This document shows positions 17,902 to 27,116 of a DNA stretch of 64,000 bases, one piece after another (within the stretch, counting starts at the first letter, position 1; every line of letters begins with the position of its first letter). Below the pieces are notes generated by a model, which ran no database searches, was not told where the DNA came from, and saw only the letters and a list, made by a program, of their open reading frames with translations. Both the position numbers and the translations under genes were made by a program. The stretch is taken from NCBI GenBank assembly GCA_026393675.1, contig JAPKZQ010000003.1, positions 172,840 to 236,839 on the forward strand. The letters are read 5' to 3'. This DNA is from Acidobacteriota bacterium. Its GTDB lineage: Bacteria; Acidobacteriota; Vicinamibacteria; Vicinamibacterales; JAKQTR01.

Positions 17902-17955
17902 CCTAGGCAGATCAGTGTTGTCAGCGCCAGATCTTCAGTCAAGGAATGAAGAAGC

Positions 17956-20589
17956 ATGAGCAGCTACAGAATGCCAGGACTCGTCCAGACAGCGCTGGTG
18001 GTTTCGCTGCTTCTGGCGGTTCCGCATATCGCCTTCGGCCAGGGCGGATTCGTTGGACCGTCATCGGGCGGCCCGGCGACCGGAACGGTGAACGCGGGCG
18101 AGACGCAACTCACGTACAACGGCACGACGTATCCGCTGGTGAACGGCAGGGTGACGTTCCCTGACTGCACGATGTATATCGCGCTCAGGAGCGGGATGCT
18201 GATTCCTGGGGGCATGGCAGCCGGATGCACGCCTGGTGGCGGGAGCGGGGGCGGCGGTGGATTTGTCGGCCCGGGCACGGGTGGACCCGCAACCGGCTCG
18301 GTGAGCGGCAACCTCCTCACCTACAACAGTGCCACGTACACGCGAGTGAATGGCAAGGTCACGTTCCCGGACTGCACCCTCTACATCGCGATGGATAGCG
18401 GATTGCTGATTCCGGCTGGGACGGCGCCGGGGTGCGCGCCTGCTGTCGTCCGCACAACGCCGACGATCACGTGGGCGACGCCTGCCTCGGTGGTGGCTGG
18501 GACGGTGCTCGGCGGGACGCAGTTGAATGCTACGGCGAACGTGCAGGGGACGTTTGCCTATAGCCCGGCGGCGGGCACGGTGCTCACGGCCGGGACGCAG
18601 ACCTTGTCGACGACATTTACGCCGACCGATACGACCAATTACGCGACGGCGACCGCGACCGTCACCATCGTGGTGACGGCTAGCGGCGGCGGGAGTGGCG
18701 GCGGCGGATTCGCCGGGCCAGCCTCTGGCGGTCCATCCTCCGGCGAGGTTAGCGGCAACATCCTGACCTACAACGGCGGGCGCTTCACGATCGTGAATGG
18801 AAAAGTCACGTTTCCCGATTGCACCGTGTACATCGCCACCTCGAATGGGGCGCTCATCCGGTATGGCGTGGCATCGCCCTGCACGCCCGGGAAGGTCACG
18901 CTAGACATCACGTGGCTAACTCCGGCGTCGGTGGCGCCTGGGACGGCTCTTAGCGCAACGCAGCTGAACGCGACAGCTCCGACCGCGGGGACGTTTGTGT
19001 ACAACCCTCCGGCGGGCACGGTCCTCCAGGCGGGCACGACGACGCTGTCGGTGACCTTCACGCCAACCGACACGGTCACGTATGCCACATCAACGGCCAC
19101 GGTGACTATTCAAGTCATTTCGTCCGGCGGCATGTTTCTCGGCCCGGGCTCCGGGGGGCCAGCTACTGGCCAGATCAACGGCAACATCCTGACCTACAGC
19201 GGGGCCACCTACACCATCGTGAATGGCAAGGTACAACTCCCCGATTGCTTCATCTACATCGCGGGGCCAGGCGGCCTCCTGATTCGCGCCGGAGCGGCGG
19301 CTAGCTGCTCACCAAGTTCAGGTGGGGGTGGTGGCGGCTCGGGCGGCCCGAGCGGAGTTCCAGGCGCCGGTCCGATCCAGACGTGGAGCGCTCCGAAACA
19401 GGTCGTCAATATTGGACGCGTCTCAATCTTCGGCATGGGAATGGCGTATGACGCGGCAACAAAGCGTTACCTGCTTGCGTGGAGAGCGAGCACGAACGCG
19501 TGCGGCGGCGCTGATGCGGTCTGGGGCCAGTTCCTCGACTCGAACGCCGATCCGCTCGGGAGCCCGTTTCTCGTCTCGATCGGCAGCAACTGCATGTGGG
19601 CGTACTCGGGGTGGGAGCCCGCGGTCGCCGCGACCGGTGATGGCCGCTTCATGGTGACCTACGCCAGGAACAATCCATCCGCCACTCCGAGTCCTTACAG
19701 CGTCATCTTCCACCTGGTTGAGTACAACGGCGTGCCGCAGCTCGCCGCTCCAGTGACGATTGATAACGGCACGTCTCACGAGGCCACGGCCGTCGCGTGG
19801 ATGCCCCATGCCCAGCAGTTTATGGTGATGTGGAGCAAGAACGGACCGCCCCGGGGGACGAAGGTGATCTGGTCCATGGCCATCACGAGGGACGGAGGCC
19901 TGGCGCAGATCTACCAGGTGACCGACAAAAATGATTTTATCGACATGGCCACGGCCAAGATCGCGCAGGGCGCGGACAACAACCTGTTGGTGATCGGCTG
20001 GCGGGATTCGACCAACTCGGCCATGGCCCCGAACGGCGGCATTTCCTATACGCAGGTCAACGAAGGCGGATCGCCACTGATGAACACCGGCAACATTGTT
20101 GGCCCGAGCACCTCGTTCTACCGGTACACCAGGGTCGCCTACAACTCGCAGACACAGAAGTACCTCGCGATCTATACGGACTACGCCTACCCGGGCTGCG
20201 ATCCCGACAGCCCGAGCGGTGGGAACGTCATGGCGCGCAATTTCAACCTCAACGGTACGCCGATGGAATCCGGGTCGTATGCCCTTCAATCGACCAATCG
20301 CTGCAATGGCGCGGTCGGCGACGATCAGTTTACCGAACTTGGCCTTGCCTACGAACCCGTCAACAACGCGTTTGTGATTGGGGCGCGCGGCCAGGATAAT
20401 GGGAACGCGCTGCCGGTCTACAGGATGGTCACCGACCCCAATGGAAAGGTCTATCAGTCGTCGGTGAACCAGCAGTCAGCGGAAAACGCCTCACCGATGC
20501 CGACCATCGTCGCCGATGGCGCGGGCAGGGTCCTGATCGCCTACCGGCCCAACTACACCTCGATCTGGGTGATGTTCGGGTCGAAATAG
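17956..20589 (+). CDS. Secreted repeat protein: four two-Cys repeats, two Ig-like repeats, C-terminal domain
   Basis: The 877-residue protein has a signal peptide (1-28, ending IAFG). A roughly 60-residue unit occurs at about 30-92, 101-161, 250-310 and 392-452. Each unit runs G-G-P-(A/S)-(T/S)-G, then LTYN or LTYS, then VNGKV, then PDC, with a second Cys about 20 residues later, so each could form a disulfide. Two Ig-like repeats (about 166-240 and 315-387: TPASV..GT.L..TQLNAT.., FTPTD) of a type frequent in Acidobacteriota lie between them. Gly/Ser linkers join the parts. From about 470 a different domain, with repeated MAYDAATKRYLLAWR-type strands, may be a beta-propeller. It is likely a surface or matrix protein. 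The function is unknown. Confidence 0.85.
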   Translation: MSSYRMPGLVQTALVVSLLLAVPHIAFGQGGFVGPSSGGPATGTVNAGETQLTYNGTTYPLVNGRVTFPDCTMYIALRSGMLIPGGMAAGCTPGGGSGGGGGFVGPGTGGPATGSVSGNLLTYNSATYTRVNGKVTFPDCTLYIAMDSGLLIPAGTAPGCAPAVVRTTPTITWATPASVVAGTVLGGTQLNATANVQGTFAYSPAAGTVLTAGTQTLSTTFTPTDTTNYATATATVTIVVTASGGGSGGGGFAGPASGGPSSGEVSGNILTYNGGRFTIVNGKVTFPDCTVYIATSNGALIRYGVASPCTPGKVTLDITWLTPASVAPGTALSATQLNATAPTAGTFVYNPPAGTVLQAGTTTLSVTFTPTDTVTYATSTATVTIQVISSGGMFLGPGSGGPATGQINGNILTYSGATYTIVNGKVQLPDCFIYIAGPGGLLIRAGAAASCSPSSGGGGGGSGGPSGVPGAGPIQTWSAPKQVVNIGRVSIFGMGMAYDAATKRYLLAWRASTNACGGADAVWGQFLDSNADPLGSPFLVSIGSNCMWAYSGWEPAVAATGDGRFMVTYARNNPSATPSPYSVIFHLVEYNGVPQLAAPVTIDNGTSHEATAVAWMPHAQQFMVMWSKNGPPRGTKVIWSMAITRDGGLAQIYQVTDKNDFIDMATAKIAQGADNNLLVIGWRDSTNSAMAPNGGISYTQVNEGGSPLMNTGNIVGPSTSFYRYTRVAYNSQTQKYLAIYTDYAYPGCDPDSPSGGNVMARNFNLNGTPMESGSYALQSTNRCNGAVGDDQFTELGLAYEPVNNAFVIGARGQDNGNALPVYRMVTDPNGKVYQSSVNQQSAENASPMPTIVADGAGRVLIAYRPNYTSIWVMFGSK

Positions 20590-20623
20590 CGGCGACCGAT
20601 CTGTCGCCACTTCTGGATTGATA

Positions 20624-20651
20624 CAACCGGCGGCCTGCGGGCCGCCGGTTG
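20624..20651 (+). terminator. Rho-independent-type terminator
   Basis: A perfect 12-bp GC-rich stem (CAACCGGCGGCC / GGCCGCCGGTTG) with a TGCG loop is followed by TCATTT. It lies 35 bases after the repeat-protein stop, between convergent genes. The T-run is short. Confidence 0.7.
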
Positions 20652-20663
20652 TCATTTGCCCTT

Positions 20664-20679
20664 CAACTCAGTTGAGTTG
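20664..20679. repeat. Short inverted repeat between convergent genes
   Basis: CAACTCA-GT-TGAGTTG forms a perfect 7-bp stem just after the terminator. It may assist termination of the minus-strand flippase transcript or be a protein-binding site. Confidence 0.3.
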
Positions 20680-20753
20680 CGCACTACCCGGCATGCTCGC
20701 AGCCGCAAGACAAAGGGCCCAATGTTCCGCCGCAGTCCGCCACCCGAGTGAGC

Positions 20754-22349
20754 TCAGGGTCTAGGCGTCCTGGTCGTGGAGTCCGCTGTCCCAGCGGTGT
20801 CGTTGGCCGATCCGGTGTACTCAACGGATCCAGACAGGATCTCGCCGCCCATTTCGTTGGTCTCTTCGGCCATCACGGGTTCTGGTTTCGCTTTCCGCAT
20901 GGAGCGGAACAACCCGACGAGGCGTTCCCGCTCCGACGGCTCGATGCATCCGGTGGCAATCAGAATCAACGGATAGATCGCCACTACGAGCGTGCCGCGC
21001 ACGAGCAGACCGACGATCGCGCTCTTGAGCACGGGCACGGCCAGCGTGGCCGCGAGATACGACACCAGACCCGCGCCTGCAATAAAGCCGAGCCGCCGCC
21101 ATTCGTACTGCACCGGATAGACGCGATAGGCAAACCACCCAGCGGCGAGCGTCAGAGCGGTGTAGGCAATCGCATTCATGTAGGCCGCGCCGAGCAACCC
21201 AAACCTGGGTATCAGGATGAGATTGCCGACAATACTCACCACGGCCGCAAACGCGGTGGCAATCGGGAAGTATTTCGCCTGCTTGGTGATGTTCAACCCG
21301 ATGGCGGTCACCTGGTAGGCGGCCTGCGCGACCACGCCGATCGCCGTGGCCGGAATCACGATGCTGGCCCTGCTGAACTCCGGAGCGGTCATCAACCGCA
21401 CGAGGTCGGTTGCGATGGCGGAGAGCCCCGCCGCCAACAGTACGACGGCCCCGAACACGTAGGTGGTCAACCTCGCGTAGATCGTCTTGGCGTCGGGCCG
21501 ATGCATAGACCCAAAATAGAATGGCGCCCACGCGAACTCGAACCCGTTGAGAAACAGCTTCAGCGCCTGCCCGAAACTGCTGCCGACCCCATACAAGCCG
21601 ATGTCGCTCGGAGTCAGGAACATCGCCATCAGCCACCGGTCGCTCACCGCGATGGCCTGGTGAGCCATCGCATGGGGCAACCTGGGCAGGCCGAAGTGCA
21701 GGGCTTCGCGCAGGAGCGTCACCGAAAACACCGGCCGCAGCAGGGGCAGCACCCATCTCGCCATGATGATGACCAGCGCCACCGTCACGACCGTGTCGGA
21801 CAGCACGACGCCATCAACACCCATCCTCATCGGGATGACGAGCACCAGGCGCACGACGATGGTCGAAAACGACTTGACGAAGGTCAGGGCGGCAAACAGC
21901 GTCGACTGTTCGCGAATCCGGAGCAGGCAATTCGGAATGAACAGGAACGTACCGAGGAACGTGTTGAAGATCACCAGACGTATCAGACCGTCGTGCGCGG
22001 CACTTTCGAAGAAGTAGCGCCCGATGAACGGCGCGCAGGCAAATCCCACGAGTAGGAGCGCGAGGTCCACGCCCAGCAGGAACCAGACGATGGTGCTGGT
22101 GAGCCGCTGCTGGTCCCGCTCGTTCTTGCAGTCGTAGTACAGCCGCATGAATGCGCTGTCGGTGCCCCAGCGGAACAGGATGCGCGTCACGGCCTCGACG
22201 GTGAGTAGCAGCGTGATGATGCCGTAGTCGTCTGGCTTCAGGTAGTGCGTGAAGAGCGGCAGCAGCAGGAGGCTGATGAGCGAAGTCGCGGCGTCGCCGA
22301 CGCCGTAGATGACGAGGTGGCGAACAAGCTGCTGAATCCTCTGGAACAC
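20754..22349 (-). CDS. Polysaccharide flippase, Wzx/MATE-type (MOP superfamily)
   Basis: The 531-residue polytopic protein has about 12-14 membrane segments. It opens with VRHLVIYGVGDAATSLISLLLLP, typical of Wzx-like exporters that flip undecaprenyl-linked repeat units across the inner membrane. Landmarks include HFGLPRLPHAMAHQAIAVSDRW and the hydrophilic C-terminal tail. The frame stays open to 22490, but that part overlaps the upstream methyltransferase gene and is proline-rich and atypical. I therefore place the start at GTG 22349, 13 bases after that gene's stop. The two minus-strand genes form an operon. It probably exports the glycan made by neighbouring transferases. Confidence 0.82.
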   Translation of the reverse strand: MFQRIQQLVRHLVIYGVGDAATSLISLLLLPLFTHYLKPDDYGIITLLLTVEAVTRILFRWGTDSAFMRLYYDCKNERDQQRLTSTIVWFLLGVDLALLLVGFACAPFIGRYFFESAAHDGLIRLVIFNTFLGTFLFIPNCLLRIREQSTLFAALTFVKSFSTIVVRLVLVIPMRMGVDGVVLSDTVVTVALVIIMARWVLPLLRPVFSVTLLREALHFGLPRLPHAMAHQAIAVSDRWLMAMFLTPSDIGLYGVGSSFGQALKLFLNGFEFAWAPFYFGSMHRPDAKTIYARLTTYVFGAVVLLAAGLSAIATDLVRLMTAPEFSRASIVIPATAIGVVAQAAYQVTAIGLNITKQAKYFPIATAFAAVVSIVGNLILIPRFGLLGAAYMNAIAYTALTLAAGWFAYRVYPVQYEWRRLGFIAGAGLVSYLAATLAVPVLKSAIVGLLVRGTLVVAIYPLILIATGCIEPSERERLVGLFRSMRKAKPEPVMAEETNEMGGEILSGSVEYTGSANDTAGTADSTTRTPRP

Positions 22350-22362
22350 GGCTCTCGTGCGC

Positions 22363-23316
22363 TCAGGCCGGACGGCCCGTACCGGCCAGGGCGGTGGCCG
22401 GGCCGGCAGGTTTGCCGAGGTGGAGGCCGATAGCGTCCGGACGCCGGCGGCCGGTGTGGGTGGTGACGCCTTTGAGACAGGCGAGTTCAATCGGATCCAA
22501 CGCGCTCGCGGCCACCAGTTCCCGTGTCAGATCCCGCTCCTGGAGGTCGTAGGTCAGCAGCAGCTGTCCGCCAGGTTTGAGCACACGCGCCATTTCCTGA
22601 ACGCCGCGCGTTCGCGTGTCGGGTGGCATGTGCTCCAGCACACTGATACAGCTCACCAGGTCGAAGCTCGCATCAGGAAACGGCAGACGCGTGAGGTCCG
22701 CGTGCATGTACTCGATATGAAACCGATCGAGCAGCCGCGGCGACACCGGGCCCCAGAAATCCGGCTTCCAGATGCGAGAGAAGGCCACCCGATGGCGGCG
22801 CACCAGGTTGAACCTCAAAAACCGCCACGCGCGAACCGGCAACGGCCGAGGCGACGTGGGCCGTGCGAACGCCGTTCCTGAACCGGGCATATCGCTCTCG
22901 TGGGATGATGCACCGTTCGCCACGAGCAAAGGCAGCCCAACCATGCCCCGAGCCCAGTCACGCAACACCATCGCGGCATAGCGGGGCCTGGATGCCACGA
23001 TGGCATCGCGATCGAGAGCGACCACCGAGGCGCCTCGCGACGCCATCACAAACGGCACGGGAGAATTGCCAGCCCCACAGTCGAGCGCCCGGCCCCCTGG
23101 CGCCAACCGGGCCCGCGTGAGCACCCACGGATACTCCCAATCGCGCGACCACTTCAGCCGCACCCCTGGGCCGTCGTCTCGCACGCGGCCGCCCATCACA
23201 TGGACGTAGAAGTCCACCAGGCAATCGAGCTCTCGGAGAAACTCAACTCCTTCATCGGAGGCGGCGCGAACGATGCGGTACTGGGGCGGATCGGATTCCG
23301 GCACGATGGGCGGCAC
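22363..23316 (-). CDS. Class I SAM-dependent methyltransferase
   Basis: The 317-residue protein has motif I as ALDCGAGNSPVPF, an acidic strand VVALDRD, and post-motifs ISVLEHMPPDTR and MARVLKPGGQLLLTY. It would methylate a small molecule or sugar with S-adenosylmethionine. A long central insertion of about 70 residues (WARGMVGLPLL through the RRHRVAFSRIWKPDFWG region) is unusual. I chose GTG 23316, which lies at the expected transcription start of a minus-strand TATAAT; the longer frame to 23397 would overlap the divergent gene. It precedes the flippase gene by 13 bases. Confidence 0.78.
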   Translation of the reverse strand: MPPIVPESDPPQYRIVRAASDEGVEFLRELDCLVDFYVHVMGGRVRDDGPGVRLKWSRDWEYPWVLTRARLAPGGRALDCGAGNSPVPFVMASRGASVVALDRDAIVASRPRYAAMVLRDWARGMVGLPLLVANGASSHESDMPGSGTAFARPTSPRPLPVRAWRFLRFNLVRRHRVAFSRIWKPDFWGPVSPRLLDRFHIEYMHADLTRLPFPDASFDLVSCISVLEHMPPDTRTRGVQEMARVLKPGGQLLLTYDLQERDLTRELVAASALDPIELACLKGVTTHTGRRRPDAIGLHLGKPAGPATALAGTGRPA

Positions 23317-23322
23317 GCCCTC

Positions 23323-23328
23323 ATTATA
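23323..23328 (-). promoter_or_regulatory. Putative -10 TATAAT for the minus-strand methyltransferase operon
   Basis: The reverse strand reads TATAAT, seven bases before GTG 23316, so the transcript may be leaderless. It is packed back to back with a forward element at 23343. Confidence 0.45.
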
Positions 23329-23342
23329 GTGTGCGGCCACGC

Positions 23343-23348
23343 TACAAT
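23343..23348 (+). promoter_or_regulatory. Putative -10 TACAAT for the plus-strand methyltransferase
   Basis: TACAAT ends eight bases before ATG 23357, too close for a normal ribosome-binding site, so a leaderless transcript is likely. -35 matches are weak. Confidence 0.45.
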
Positions 23349-23356
23349 AGACGCGC

Positions 23357-24091
23357 ATGACCACACCGGAATCGACGGTTCGCGGCGGCGAGTACACGCA
23401 GCGGGGCGACTACCATCGCGAACTCGACGAGTCGTGGGAGTATCGGCCGACCTATCTCGCGAAGATGCGCGAGGTCCGTCGGTACCTCGACGGGCTGCCG
23501 GCGTCGACGCGCGTACTCGACGCGGGTTGCGGGGAGGGCGTGCTGGTTCAAGAGTACGCGGGTCGGCTGCGGATTGAGGGCGTCGACCTCCACTACACGT
23601 CGCCGCTGGTGCGATCAGGATCACTCACAGCGCTCCCGTTCGACGGCGAGCGGTTCGACCGGGCGTTGTGCCTCGATGTGCTCGAGCATCTCGCGCTGAA
23701 GGACCAGTTCTCCGCGCTCCAGGAACTGTTTCGCGTGCTCACACCGGGTGGCGAGCTGCTGCTGTCGGTTCCCAATCTGGCCCATCTGCAGTCGCGCGTG
23801 CACTTCCTCTTGAAGGGACAGTTGATCCGTACCGCGGCCGTCAGCAAACACCCGGGCGATCGGCCGGTCCGCGAGTTCGTCCAATTGGCGACGGCCGCCG
23901 GCTTCGAGATCGTCTCGAGGCGAGGGATTTTTCCGACGGTGCCGGTCCTCACCTCACTTATTCGCCGGCACCCGACCACACTCCAGTGGTTGCACACGCT
24001 GCTGTCGCGCTCGCTGCCAATCCCCGGCTGGTGCTTCCTGAATCTCGTCCGCGTCCGCAAGCCACATTCGGCCTTGAGCTCACGTGGGTAG
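23357..24091 (+). CDS. Class I SAM-dependent methyltransferase
   Basis: The 244-residue protein shows motif I VLDAGCGEGVLVQEY, a short acidic strand EGVDLHY, and ALCLDVLEHL with ELFRVLTPGGELLLSVPN, the Methyltransf_11-like pattern. It probably methylates a sugar, lipid or polyketide-like acceptor in the glycan pathway. It is divergently arranged from a second, less similar methyltransferase, with only about 40 bases between them. A radical SAM gene follows after 84 bases. No membrane segment is present apart from a hydrophobic C-terminal patch (LPIPGWCFLNLV). Confidence 0.85.
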   Translation: MTTPESTVRGGEYTQRGDYHRELDESWEYRPTYLAKMREVRRYLDGLPASTRVLDAGCGEGVLVQEYAGRLRIEGVDLHYTSPLVRSGSLTALPFDGERFDRALCLDVLEHLALKDQFSALQELFRVLTPGGELLLSVPNLAHLQSRVHFLLKGQLIRTAAVSKHPGDRPVREFVQLATAAGFEIVSRRGIFPTVPVLTSLIRRHPTTLQWLHTLLSRSLPIPGWCFLNLVRVRKPHSALSSRG

Positions 24092-24175
24092 CGAACGGAG
24101 GCGGAACGCCTGGGATCTGGATCACGGATGCGACAAGGCCGTGCGGTTCGCCGCGTGACTGAGTCGAAGGGTAGA

Positions 24176-25357
24176 ATGACGGATATGCCGAAGCTCCGCG
24201 TCCTGCTCGATCCGATCGCCAGAATGTTGCGTGCCTCACCGCTGGCCAGCCGCTGGTGGGCGCGGTACCGCACCTGGCGGCTCGCGGCCGATGCACGCCG
24301 CATCATGGCGCGGGGCAACGGTCGGGCCGATCGGCTGCCCGCGGGTGTCGTGTACGAATCCACGATGCGGTGCAATTTGCACTGCGCATTCTGTTACGTC
24401 GGGAGCTTACTGAACATCGAGGGCGAGTGGCGGCAGGAACTTCCCCTCGAGATGCTCAAACGGGCCTTTCCGGACCGGGACGGCCTCCAGATCAGTCTGA
24501 CCGGCGGTGAGATCTTCGTCCGCAAGGACATCATCAACACACTCGAGTTGTTCCGCGACAAGGGCTACGTCTGCGGCTACCTGACGACCAACGGCACGGC
24601 GATCACCGAAGAACGCGCGGAGGCGCTGGCTCACCTGGCCACCAGAGGGTTCCTCAAACACATCAGCGTGTCGATCGACGGGCCGCCCGAGGTGCATGAC
24701 GAGGCCCGCGGGGCCAAGGGGACCTTCGAACGGACGGCGCAGGGTCTGAAGCGAATGCAGGACGCCGCAAAGCGAACCGGCGCGCCGCTTCGTGTGAGTA
24801 TCAACACGACGGTCGCTGCCGAGAGTATCGACGCACTGGATCAGATGGTCGACGTCGCCGAGAGTCTGGGCGTCGACGCGATCGGTCTCAATCACCTGAT
24901 GTACAGCACACCAGGCGAGGTCAATGAGACGCTGCGACTCATCGGCAGCACCAATCCCGGCGTGATCGCCACCTTCGTGACGCCAGACCCGGGCGTGACG
25001 CCGGAGCAGGTCAGGACCAAGGTCCGGGCGCTCCAGGAGAAATGCCGCCAGCGCGGGATCAAGTTCGACGTCAGACCGAAGGTGTGGCCTGAGACCACCG
25101 ACGCGTACTACACCGCCGGCTCACCCCTCGATGGCCGGTGCCTGTACCCGTTCCGGCATGCGCGCGTGGGATTCAGCGGGAAGGTGTACTTCTGTCCGTT
25201 CATTCGCGTCGAGGTCGGAGACCTCACCACCCAGACCTTGGCGGAGGCCTGGAACTCTGACACGTACGTCCAGCTCCGGAAGACGCTGCTCGACCACAAG
25301 CTGTTCCCCGTGTGTCGCCGCTGCTGCAAAGTCGAGCTCACGCGGCCGGTAACATGA
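24176..25357 (+). CDS. Radical SAM protein with SPASM-like C-terminal cluster domain
   Basis: The 393-residue protein has the radical SAM motif CNLHCAFC (Cys66, Cys70, Cys73) that binds a 4Fe-4S cluster, a GGE motif (SLTGGEIF), and SVDGP-like strands (VSIDGPPEVHDEARG). The C-terminus CLYPFRHARVGFSGKVYFCPF..CRRCC resembles a SPASM or twitch domain that binds extra clusters. Such enzymes modify peptides, or act on sugars and lipids; no small precursor peptide gene is visible nearby. I chose ATG 24176, with GAAGGG just upstream. ATG 24185, or an upstream ATG at 24128, are alternatives. It sits between a methyltransferase and GT-C genes. Confidence 0.85.
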   Translation: MTDMPKLRVLLDPIARMLRASPLASRWWARYRTWRLAADARRIMARGNGRADRLPAGVVYESTMRCNLHCAFCYVGSLLNIEGEWRQELPLEMLKRAFPDRDGLQISLTGGEIFVRKDIINTLELFRDKGYVCGYLTTNGTAITEERAEALAHLATRGFLKHISVSIDGPPEVHDEARGAKGTFERTAQGLKRMQDAAKRTGAPLRVSINTTVAAESIDALDQMVDVAESLGVDAIGLNHLMYSTPGEVNETLRLIGSTNPGVIATFVTPDPGVTPEQVRTKVRALQEKCRQRGIKFDVRPKVWPETTDAYYTAGSPLDGRCLYPFRHARVGFSGKVYFCPFIRVEVGDLTTQTLAEAWNSDTYVQLRKTLLDHKLFPVCRRCCKVELTRPVT

Positions 25358-25370
25358 GCCCCAGGAGACC

Positions 25371-27116
25371 ATGAGCGCGATCGCATCAGGAAGACGCTGG
25401 TGGCACGATCTGCGGGACCCCTGGCTGCTGGCCGCGCTGGCGCTCGGTCTGGTGTTGCGCCTCACGAGCCTCGATCATGGACTCCCCCACGTCTACAATC
25501 CTGACGAAGTCAGCATCCTGTCGCGGGCGCTCTCACTCGCCTCGGGCGACTTGAACCCGCACAATTTCCTGTACCCGACGCTGTACTTCTACATCCTGGC
25601 TGCGGCGACCGGCGCGTACGCCGTCATCGCGATGATGGTTGGCCAGGCCCATTCGCTGGCCCAGTTCGAAGCGCAGTTCTGGCAGGACCCGACGAGGGTC
25701 TATCTGGTGGGCCGATCGTTGTCGGTGGCCGCTGGCGTGATCACCGTCTTCGCGGTGTATAGATTGGCTCTCCGCGTCGGTGATCGGACACTGGCTCGTG
25801 TGGCGGCGGCACTGATGGCGGTGGCCTACGTCCCGGTACGTGATGCGCACTTCCTCAAGCACGACGTGCCGGCCACGCTGTTGATCGTTGGTGCGGTCGC
25901 GGCCAGTTGGTGGGTGTGGCAGCGCGGCCGGACGCGGGACTACGTCCTTGCCGGCGCATCGGTTGGTGTCGCCTTCGCGCTGCACTACCCCGCCGCGCTC
26001 ACCGTCGCCGCCCTGTTGGCGGCGCACGTGTTGCGGACACGCCGGTCGATGGCGGAACTGTTGGGTCCGCGCCTGTGGCTGGCGGCGCTCACCATCGTCG
26101 CGGTGTTCGCCGTCTGCTCGCCCTACGTGCTGGTCGACATGACGACAGCGCTGCGCGACATCCAGGCCAACGGCGCCATCATCGTTGAACGGGCTCAGCG
26201 AGTATACGGTCTGTTCGGCTCAGCCATTCCTCAACTGGAGATGCTTCGCACACAGGGTGCGGGACTCGCGTGGCTGATTGCGGCCGTGGTGGGCTGCTTC
26301 GCGCTTGTCCGTCGGTCAGCGTCGGCGTTCGTGTGGCTTGCCGCATTCCCGCTCGCGTTTTTCCTGTTCATCTCGAACACGTGGCCGTTCGGCCGCACGG
26401 CCAATCCGCTCTACCCGTTCCTCGCGGTGATGGGCGCGGCCGGCCTGGTCTGGATGAGCCGGAGATTTGGACGCTTTGCCACTCCCGCGCTCATCGGCCT
26501 GACAGCGATCGCAACTGCCCAACCGCTCGTGTCGTCTGTGCTCTTCGACTACCTCGTCGCGCAGACCGACACGCGGACATTGGCCATGTGGTGGATCGAG
26601 ACGCACGTGACGGCGGGGGCCAGCGTCGCGGTTGAGCCGTACTCGGTTCAGTTGCAGCCGACGCGCGCGCAGTTGACAGCGGCGCTCCAGGCGTCGGGAA
26701 TTCGACCGGAACGGGCCGGCCGGCGCTCGCGCACGCTGCTCGCCCGGTTCCCTTATCCGTCTCCGGCCTATCGTCTCTTCCATATCGGCGAAGCCGGTTT
26801 GGACGAAGACAAGATCTACATTCCCCGGGAGGCCTTCTCGCGAGGGGTGTCTGAATCGACTCAACGGGCGCCATGCGTCGACTACATCGTGCTCAAGAGT
26901 GAGGCACCTCACGGGGTCAATCCCCTGTCGCCAGTCGTCGCGGCGCATTCACGACTCGTGCACAGGGAAGACCCGTTCGCCGCCTCGACAGGGTCAGGCG
27001 ATGGATTCCTCCCGGACTTTGACGTGAAGCCGTCGCTCGCGGTCGAGCGTCCGGGACCGGTGATCGAGATCTGGCAGACGCGCAACGGGTGCCAGGTGGG
27101 CGCGATCGAACGATGA
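25371..27116 (+). CDS. GT-C membrane glycosyltransferase, ArnT/PMT (GT39/GT83)-like
   Basis: The 581-residue protein has about 10-12 membrane segments. After the first helix the loop HGLPHVYNPDEVSILSRA carries the acidic DE typical of the catalytic loop of ArnT and protein mannosyltransferases, and FLYPTLYFY matches the following helix. Enzymes of this class use polyprenyl-phosphate sugars on the outer face of the membrane. The last 150 residues form a periplasmic domain. It begins 13 bases after the radical SAM gene, with a GGAGACC before ATG, and its stop overlaps the next gene (ATGA). Confidence 0.85.
   Translation: MSAIASGRRWWHDLRDPWLLAALALGLVLRLTSLDHGLPHVYNPDEVSILSRALSLASGDLNPHNFLYPTLYFYILAAATGAYAVIAMMVGQAHSLAQFEAQFWQDPTRVYLVGRSLSVAAGVITVFAVYRLALRVGDRTLARVAAALMAVAYVPVRDAHFLKHDVPATLLIVGAVAASWWVWQRGRTRDYVLAGASVGVAFALHYPAALTVAALLAAHVLRTRRSMAELLGPRLWLAALTIVAVFAVCSPYVLVDMTTALRDIQANGAIIVERAQRVYGLFGSAIPQLEMLRTQGAGLAWLIAAVVGCFALVRRSASAFVWLAAFPLAFFLFISNTWPFGRTANPLYPFLAVMGAAGLVWMSRRFGRFATPALIGLTAIATAQPLVSSVLFDYLVAQTDTRTLAMWWIETHVTAGASVAVEPYSVQLQPTRAQLTAALQASGIRPERAGRRSRTLLARFPYPSPAYRLFHIGEAGLDEDKIYIPREAFSRGVSESTQRAPCVDYIVLKSEAPHGVNPLSPVVAAHSRLVHREDPFAASTGSGDGFLPDFDVKPSLAVERPGPVIEIWQTRNGCQVGAIER

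Noticed and set aside
18241..19350. Repeated DNA in the secreted-protein gene as a CRISPR or tandem DNA repeat
   Set aside because: Units are in frame, long and diverged at third positions; they are protein domain repeats.
20748..22055. 435-codon plus-strand frame opposite the flippase gene
   Set aside because: Charged, His/Arg-rich translation antisense to a well-supported membrane protein gene.
22350..22490. N-terminal extension of the flippase
   Set aside because: It overlaps the preceding methyltransferase gene, is Pro/Ala/Ser-rich and lacks the family's start; GTG 22349 fits better.
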